Below, piece by piece: positions 59,801 to 64,000 of a DNA stretch of 64,000 bases. The notes under the pieces were generated by a model. That model was not told the DNA's origin and did no database searches. It was given only the letters and a program-made list of their open reading frames with translations. The position numbers and the translations under genes are program-made. This DNA comes from JBOFSQ01 sp051651625 (GTDB taxonomy: Bacteria > Planctomycetota > Planctomycetia > Pirellulales > Thermoguttaceae). Where the stretch lies: assembly GCA_051651625.1 (NCBI GenBank), contig JBOFSQ010000085.1, positions 1-64,000 on the forward strand, written 5' to 3'. Positions within the stretch are counted from its first letter, which is position 1. The number at the start of each line of letters is the position of its first letter.

Positions 59801-61105
59801 CTACCACCCCGTTCGCCATTCGCGGTTTAAGAGTGCGTTGGCGGTGGCGTCGTTGGTTTGGAGTTTTGCGGCGTCCCACGTCAGTTTTTTGCCGGTGCGG
59901 TACGCGACCGTTCCGAGCAAGACGGCTTCGGCGAGCGTCCCCGAATAATCGAAGTTGCACGATGTCGTTCCGCCGTTTTTGATCGCGCCGAGCCACTCAG
60001 CGTGGTGCCCCGGTGACGGCGGAATCGTCTCGACACGTTTGAAGTCTTGAAACTTTTCAGTCGGATACAAATGATGCTCGCCGTAATTTGACAGCAACAT
60101 TCCGTCTGTCCCAACGAACAACACACCCGCGCCCCACTCTGGAAGTTTCTGTTCGGCAAGAATCGCCGGACGCCGCTGGTGGTCATACCAAGTTAACGTT
60201 ATCGCACCGTGCTTGTCGGTCTTCGGGTAAGTATATTTAACCGAGAGGTCGAGCGGGCAACTTACAGGATCGAACTCTGGCCCGTCGGCTTCAATCATTG
60301 TCGGGTGACGCAGACCGAGTGCCCAAAACGGCAAGTCCATGTAGTGGCACGCCATATCGCCGAGCGTCCCGTTTCCGAACGGCCAAAACGAACGCCAGTT
60401 CCCGCCGAAGTACGCAGGATTATAGTCACACATCGGCGCGGGGCCGATCCAAAGATTCCAGTCGATCTCGGCTGGTACGTCGAACTTCCCTTCCGCAAGT
60501 TTCTTCCCGCCCCAACCGGTGCCGCACCAAACGTGAACATCCGTAACGTCGCCGATAGCGTTTGCTTGAATAAGCTCGACGACGCGGCGATAGTTTGGTT
60601 CGGCGTGAATTTGCGTCCCCATCTGCGTGACCAACTTTTTCTCGGCGGCGGTTTTGATCATCTTTCGCACTTCGCCGACGGTGTAGGCGAGCGGCTTTTC
60701 GGTGTAGCAGTGTATTCCGCGTTCCATCGCAGCGAGTGAACAGATTGCGTGCGTGTGGTCGGGCGTGCTGACGGTGCAGGCGTCGAGTTTGTCGCCAACG
60801 GCGTCGAGCATTTTGCGGAAGTCGCGGAACCGCTGGGCAGACGGATTTTGTTCGCCGGCGGCATTGAGATTGTTGAGACTCACGTCGCAGAGTCCGACGT
60901 AGTTTTCACCGCGGACATTCTGAACGCTGTAGTTCCCCATCCCGCCGACGCCGATGCTTGCGACATTCAATTTGCTGGACAGATTCTGTCCGCGAATGAC
61001 CGGTGGCGAAACGACGGACGACAAAATCGTCCCGCCTGCGACGACCGCTGCGGTCGTCTTGAGAAAGTCGCGGCGCGAAGTGTTGGTGCGTGAAACTCTT
61101 TTCAT
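59801..61105 (-). CDS. Tat-exported Gfo/Idh/MocA-family oxidoreductase
   Basis: 434 aa. Tat signal TSRRDFLKTTAAVVAGG, Rossmann motif GVGGMG, and the family's EKPLAYT (residues about 125) with the catalytic-type GTQIHAEPNYRR. The C-terminal part (WNLWIGPAPMCDYNPAYFGG) matches the secreted planctomycete branch, which acts on sugars or cyclitols with tightly bound NAD(P). Substrate unknown. ATG at 61105 has AAAGGG upstream; the open frame continues to 61489 through a repeat and is not coding there. Confidence 0.92.
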   Translation of the reverse strand: MKRVSRTNTSRRDFLKTTAAVVAGGTILSSVVSPPVIRGQNLSSKLNVASIGVGGMGNYSVQNVRGENYVGLCDVSLNNLNAAGEQNPSAQRFRDFRKMLDAVGDKLDACTVSTPDHTHAICSLAAMERGIHCYTEKPLAYTVGEVRKMIKTAAEKKLVTQMGTQIHAEPNYRRVVELIQANAIGDVTDVHVWCGTGWGGKKLAEGKFDVPAEIDWNLWIGPAPMCDYNPAYFGGNWRSFWPFGNGTLGDMACHYMDLPFWALGLRHPTMIEADGPEFDPVSCPLDLSVKYTYPKTDKHGAITLTWYDHQRRPAILAEQKLPEWGAGVLFVGTDGMLLSNYGEHHLYPTEKFQDFKRVETIPPSPGHHAEWLGAIKNGGTTSCNFDYSGTLAEAVLLGTVAYRTGKKLTWDAAKLQTNDATANALLNREWRTGW

Positions 61106-61158
61106 TGCAAAACCCTTTCTGAAGTGGTGACAACAACCTGACCGAAAACGGAGCGTGA

Positions 61159-61186
61159 AGTATAACGCCGTCCGCGACGTTGCGAA
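61159..61186 (-). promoter_or_regulatory. Possible promoter of the Gfo/Idh/MocA gene
   Basis: Minus-strand TTCGCA (61181-61186) and TATACT (61159-61164), 16-base spacer. The -10 context GGCGTTATACTTC resembles that of the HdrC promoter. Confidence 0.4.
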
Positions 61187-61215
61187 GTGCGGGGCGCGAA
61201 AACGGAGGGAGGCTG

Positions 61216-61519
61216 GGTGTAGTAAAATCTGATTGCACACGAACATCGGTTGTCCGAGTTTTCGCCCCAACGGGGCGACAGAACTTAGCCGTGGGTGAGC
61301 GGTATTCCGCGAACCCACGGTACGCAGCCACATTAGAATTCGTAGCCCCAACGGGGCGTAAGAACCGTTGTACGCGGCCCAATTCTTGCGCCCCGTTGGG
61401 GCTTTCTGGTTTTGGACTTCCCGTACCGTGGGTTCGCTTCGCTCACCCACGGCTAAGCTCTTGCAGCCCCGTTGGGGCAAATACGCCATTCCACGCCTGC
61501 AACTAGATTTTACTACCCC
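61216..61519. mobile_element. MITE-like element with 12-bp terminal inverted repeats
   Basis: About 300 bp bounded by GTAGTAAAATCT (61219-61230) and AGATTTTACTAC (61505-61516). Inside are four hairpins of type GCCCCAACGGGGC and a large inverted pair built on TTAGCCGTGGGTGAGCG / CGCTCACCCACGGCTAA. No transposase. Related copies at 54172-54380 and, as a fragment, 56515-56595. Confidence 0.8.
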
Positions 61520-61541
61520 CGTGATGTCTCACAGAACCTCA

Positions 61542-62453
61542 CTACACACCCGCCTTCAAAACGAGTGCCACGACGACTAGCAGGCCGAAGAGTGTGCTCA
61601 CCTGTGCGGTTTGCGAATCGGCGTCGGGTGGGTACGGCGAACGCTCAAGCCGACCGAGAAGTCGCCACGCCGGAACAATCGTTAACCACGTCAAGCCGAG
61701 CCACGGCGTTCCGAACGGCGTTACAAACGACATTGCCGCCAAGAGTGCCGCGTACACAAACGCGCCGCAAACAAGTCCGCGAAAAAGTTTCAGACTCCCC
61801 GCGCGGCCCAAGATAATCGCAAGAGTTTTGATGTTTGCGGCAGTGTCGGTCTCGATGTCGCGGATGTTGTTCGCAAACAAAACCAGCGCAACCCAAACGC
61901 CAATCAGCGGCGACACCAGCAGCGCGCCCAGCGAAAGTTGTTGGCTCTGAACCAGACACGCTCCTTCCACCAAGAGCGGCCCCCAAAGAAGAAAGAATAT
62001 CAGTTCGCTGGCCGCACCGCGATATTTGTACCCAAAACGCAAACCGCCACCGCTGTAGAAGTACGTCGCCACCATCGCCACAGCTCCGATCCAGACGATC
62101 TGAATAGAGCGAAAGTACGTCAACGTCACCCCAATCACCGCCGCCACCGCGAGAAACGCCATCCCTTCCCAAAACACGAAACGCAGCGACAGCAGCCCAC
62201 TCAAGACCGCGTGATACTTGAGACGTTCGGGCGGAAGAGTTGCGTTGTCAACGCCACTTACGGTGTCGAAGTAATCGTTGATGACGTTTCCGCCGGTGTG
62301 AAAAGCGACAACTCCGATGACCGTCAGCAACAACCAGCCCCACGCAATCTGCGTGATCGGCACGCCAGAAACGAGCGTCCCAATAAGCACCGCAACGACA
62401 GAAAACGTCAGCGACCACGGTCGCGTCGAGAGAAAATATGGGGCGAGAGACAT
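61542..62453 (-). CDS. menA: UbiA-superfamily prenyltransferase, MenA-like
   Basis: 303 aa with eight or nine hydrophobic segments. The two Asp-rich motifs that bind polyprenyl diphosphate via Mg are visible: NDYFDTVSGVD and DIETDTAANIKT. The motif NVINDYFD with GVD favours MenA (1,4-dihydroxy-2-naphthoate to demethylmenaquinone) over UbiA. ATG at 62453 is the first that gives the conserved start STRPWSLTFSV. No other menaquinone genes are near. Confidence 0.8.
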   Translation of the reverse strand: MSLAPYFLSTRPWSLTFSVVAVLIGTLVSGVPITQIAWGWLLLTVIGVVAFHTGGNVINDYFDTVSGVDNATLPPERLKYHAVLSGLLSLRFVFWEGMAFLAVAAVIGVTLTYFRSIQIVWIGAVAMVATYFYSGGGLRFGYKYRGAASELIFFLLWGPLLVEGACLVQSQQLSLGALLVSPLIGVWVALVLFANNIRDIETDTAANIKTLAIILGRAGSLKLFRGLVCGAFVYAALLAAMSFVTPFGTPWLGLTWLTIVPAWRLLGRLERSPYPPDADSQTAQVSTLFGLLVVVALVLKAGV

Positions 62454-62540
62454 GAGGCGAGGGGCTAGAGGCGAGGGACGAGTCTGGTGTGGCATTGTAC
62501 GCCACGCCGTAGCAGCGTCAACTGGGCAAACGGCAATAGT

Positions 62541-62587
62541 CTTGTTGGAAATTTGCACTCGCACAGCGGTTCGGCTATGCCGAACCT
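62541..62587. repeat. Partial TAG-family palindromic element
   Basis: Holds the left inner part (TTGGAAATTTGCACTCGCAC then GGTTCGGCTATGCCGAACC). No right end. The rest of the gap to 62864 contains nothing recognised. Confidence 0.7.
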
Positions 62588-62864
62588 GAACTGCTGCGCC
62601 ACCAGCGATTTTCCGTCGCCATTTTCTCTCAACTCAAACCGCTCTCTGGCTCGATAGAACCGATGCAACCGCGCTTTTTGGTACAATCCGATTGTGCGGT
62701 TAAGTCGCCCCAGATTAACAAACGCAGAAATTGCGGGCTTTCGAGAGTCTGTGGCGTTTGTAAGACGGGCAAGACGTGCGGCAGTATCCGTCGATTTTCG
62801 TATCTCACAATTCCGAAGTCGTACCGAGTGTAGAGTCCCACAACAGATCGTTTGAGTGTATCCC

Positions 62865-64000
62865 ATGAGAAGAGCTTTGCGAATAACAATCGTTTGTCTT
62901 GCGTCGTTTGTGTTTGTCGCGCTTTGTGCTTCCACCGCCGAGGCTGGTTACTGCGGTGCCGGAACGTACCAAGCGTGCGAGCCGTGCGTCACCGACTACG
63001 TTACCTGCGACACGATCATGAAAACGTGCCGCAAACTCGTCTTCGAGAAAGAGCAGATCACTTGTTACAAGACGGTGTTTGAAAAAGTCCGCGTTGCGCA
63101 GGACGTTGTGTGTACGCGATACGTCCCGCAGACTCGCGTCAAGCAAGTTCGCTGCACGACCGAACGCCCCGTCTGGGAGACGCGGATGCGGAAGGTCTGC
63201 TACGAAGTTGTCAAACCCGTTTGGGAGACGCGAAAGAAAGAAGTTCCGTACACGACTTATCGCAACGTCTACGAAAAGCACGAAGAGCCGTACACGGTGA
63301 TGGTTCCGCACTGGGAGACGCGAAAGAAAGATGTTTCGTACACAGTTTGCAATCCGCAGTGGGAGACTCGGCAGCGAACGTACACCGTGATGCGCCCGAC
63401 TTGCGAAGAGCGGACGCGCGAAGTGCCATACACGATCCGTCGCCCTGTTTATCAGCAGCACGAAGAGAAATACACGGTGATGATTCCGCAGTGGGAGACG
63501 CGGTGCAAAGAAGTCCCGTACACCGTTTGCCGTCCGCAGTGGGAAGAACGGCAGCGAACTTACACCGTCATGAAAGCCGTTTGCGATACCGAGATGCGAC
63601 AAGTTCCATACACGGTTTGCAAACCTGTCAACTTCACGAAGACTGTTTCGTATCGCAGCGGACACTGGGAGACGCAGAGTTACCAAGTTCCGGGGCCGAC
63701 GATGCGGAAGCGAGTTGTATGCCAGCCGGACGCCTGCGAACCCGCTGGCGATGCGTGTGAACCAGCCGAGGCGTGCAGCCCCGCCGCCGATCCGTGCGAA
63801 CCAGCCGCCGAGGCGTGCGAACCGGTTGCGCGTAAACCGATAAAGTACAAGTGGGTGAGCGTTCAGTGTCCGCCGGTGACGTGTAGTCGTCGCGTGTGGG
63901 TGCCGGAGATGAAAACGTGCGAAGTTCAGTGTACGAAATATGTACGCGAAACTGCGTGCCGCGAAGTTGCCGTTTCTGTTGTTCGTCAAGTTCCTGAAGA
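62865..64000 (+). CDS. YTV-repeat Cys-rich surface protein (cut by the right edge)
   Basis: 378 codons visible with no stop. Signal peptide LRITIVCLASFVFVALCAST, then Cys-rich sequence with recurring units of about 20-30 residues: (E/R)VPYTVCRPQWE, YTVMRPTCEERT, HEEKYTVMIPQWETRCKE. A spacer of CEPA-type repeats (DACEPAGDACEPAEACSPAA) follows near 290-320. This matches the YTV proteins described in Rhodopirellula, thought to be disulfide-crosslinked components of the protein-rich cell wall. The long open frame on the opposite strand is an artefact of its codon use. No clear ribosome site. Confidence 0.9.
   Translation, partial: MRRALRITIVCLASFVFVALCASTAEAGYCGAGTYQACEPCVTDYVTCDTIMKTCRKLVFEKEQITCYKTVFEKVRVAQDVVCTRYVPQTRVKQVRCTTERPVWETRMRKVCYEVVKPVWETRKKEVPYTTYRNVYEKHEEPYTVMVPHWETRKKDVSYTVCNPQWETRQRTYTVMRPTCEERTREVPYTIRRPVYQQHEEKYTVMIPQWETRCKEVPYTVCRPQWEERQRTYTVMKAVCDTEMRQVPYTVCKPVNFTKTVSYRSGHWETQSYQVPGPTMRKRVVCQPDACEPAGDACEPAEACSPAADPCEPAAEACEPVARKPIKYKWVSVQCPPVTCSRRVWVPEMKTCEVQCTKYVRETACREVAVSVVRQVPE

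Noticed and set aside
61106..61489. N-terminal extension of the Gfo/Idh/MocA protein
   Set aside because: The open frame there runs through the MITE-like element; the Tat signal and ribosome site fix the start at 61105.
62805..63989. 394-codon open frame on the minus strand opposite the YTV protein
   Set aside because: It is the antisense shadow of a repetitive, codon-biased gene; the plus-strand frame has a signal peptide, YTV repeats and family resemblance.
1..64000. tRNA or rRNA genes
   Set aside because: No T-loop GGTTCGA-type signature in a foldable cloverleaf and no rRNA-like sequence was noticed; the GGTTCGGC motifs belong to palindromic elements.

Overview
This 64 kb window is a chromosomal segment of a planctomycete. 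The main evidence is the set of lineage-typical proteins: two DUF1559 prepilin-like proteins with the H-X9-DG signature and a following small lipoprotein, a YTV-repeat Cys-rich surface protein cut by the right edge, a Tat-exported Gfo/Idh/MocA protein, a DUF4838 protein, a Cys-rich beta-barrel protein, and a double-length UvrA. No rRNA, tRNA or CRISPR array was seen. The genus cannot be fixed from the sequence alone.

Layout. Positions 1-232 hold the start of a restriction-modification gene that runs off the left edge. Positions 433-6660 form an A+T-richer accessory island: one strong promoter drives four minus-strand genes (TIR-like protein, DUF4062/TIR-like-coil-TPR protein, stand-alone RyR protein, membrane protein with two TrkA-N domains and a RyR domain). 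The island is bracketed by 66-bp direct repeats of the 3' end of serS, which look like insertion scars. Positions 6640-10901 carry serS, an orphan FtsX/MacB-type permease with a His-rich loop, an exported superoxide dismutase and an OsmC protein. A second accessory block (10920-15355) holds a restriction-modification pair and a 971-aa ankyrin lipoprotein.

Positions 15656-31885 are mostly housekeeping: a SIS protein with an HdrC-like Fe-S protein, gltA-mdh, clpX, a radical SAM protein, prmC, a double PpiC foldase, an IS200-like transposon, a ResB-like protein and an LptF/G permease. From 32025 to 47293 lie miaB, an outer-membrane protein, DUF4838, RidA-ispF, thioredoxin, a DoxX protein, the DUF1559 cluster, a PD-(D/E)xK-like protein, ndk and ribE. 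From 47364 to the right edge lie uvrA, a TPR protein coupled to an HtrA-like protease, an orphan mraZ, a large membrane/coiled-coil protein, a Gfo/Idh/MocA protein, a MenA-like prenyltransferase and the YTV protein.

The intergenic space is filled with at least ten families of palindromic or inverted repeats. One 145-bp family begins and ends with TAG, and those TAGs serve as stop codons of neighbouring genes. A member of the same family lies in frame inside the HtrA-like protease. Another family sits three times directly upstream of a start codon in the same orientation. The best candidate for an undescribed system is the four-gene TIR-like/TPR/RyR island.
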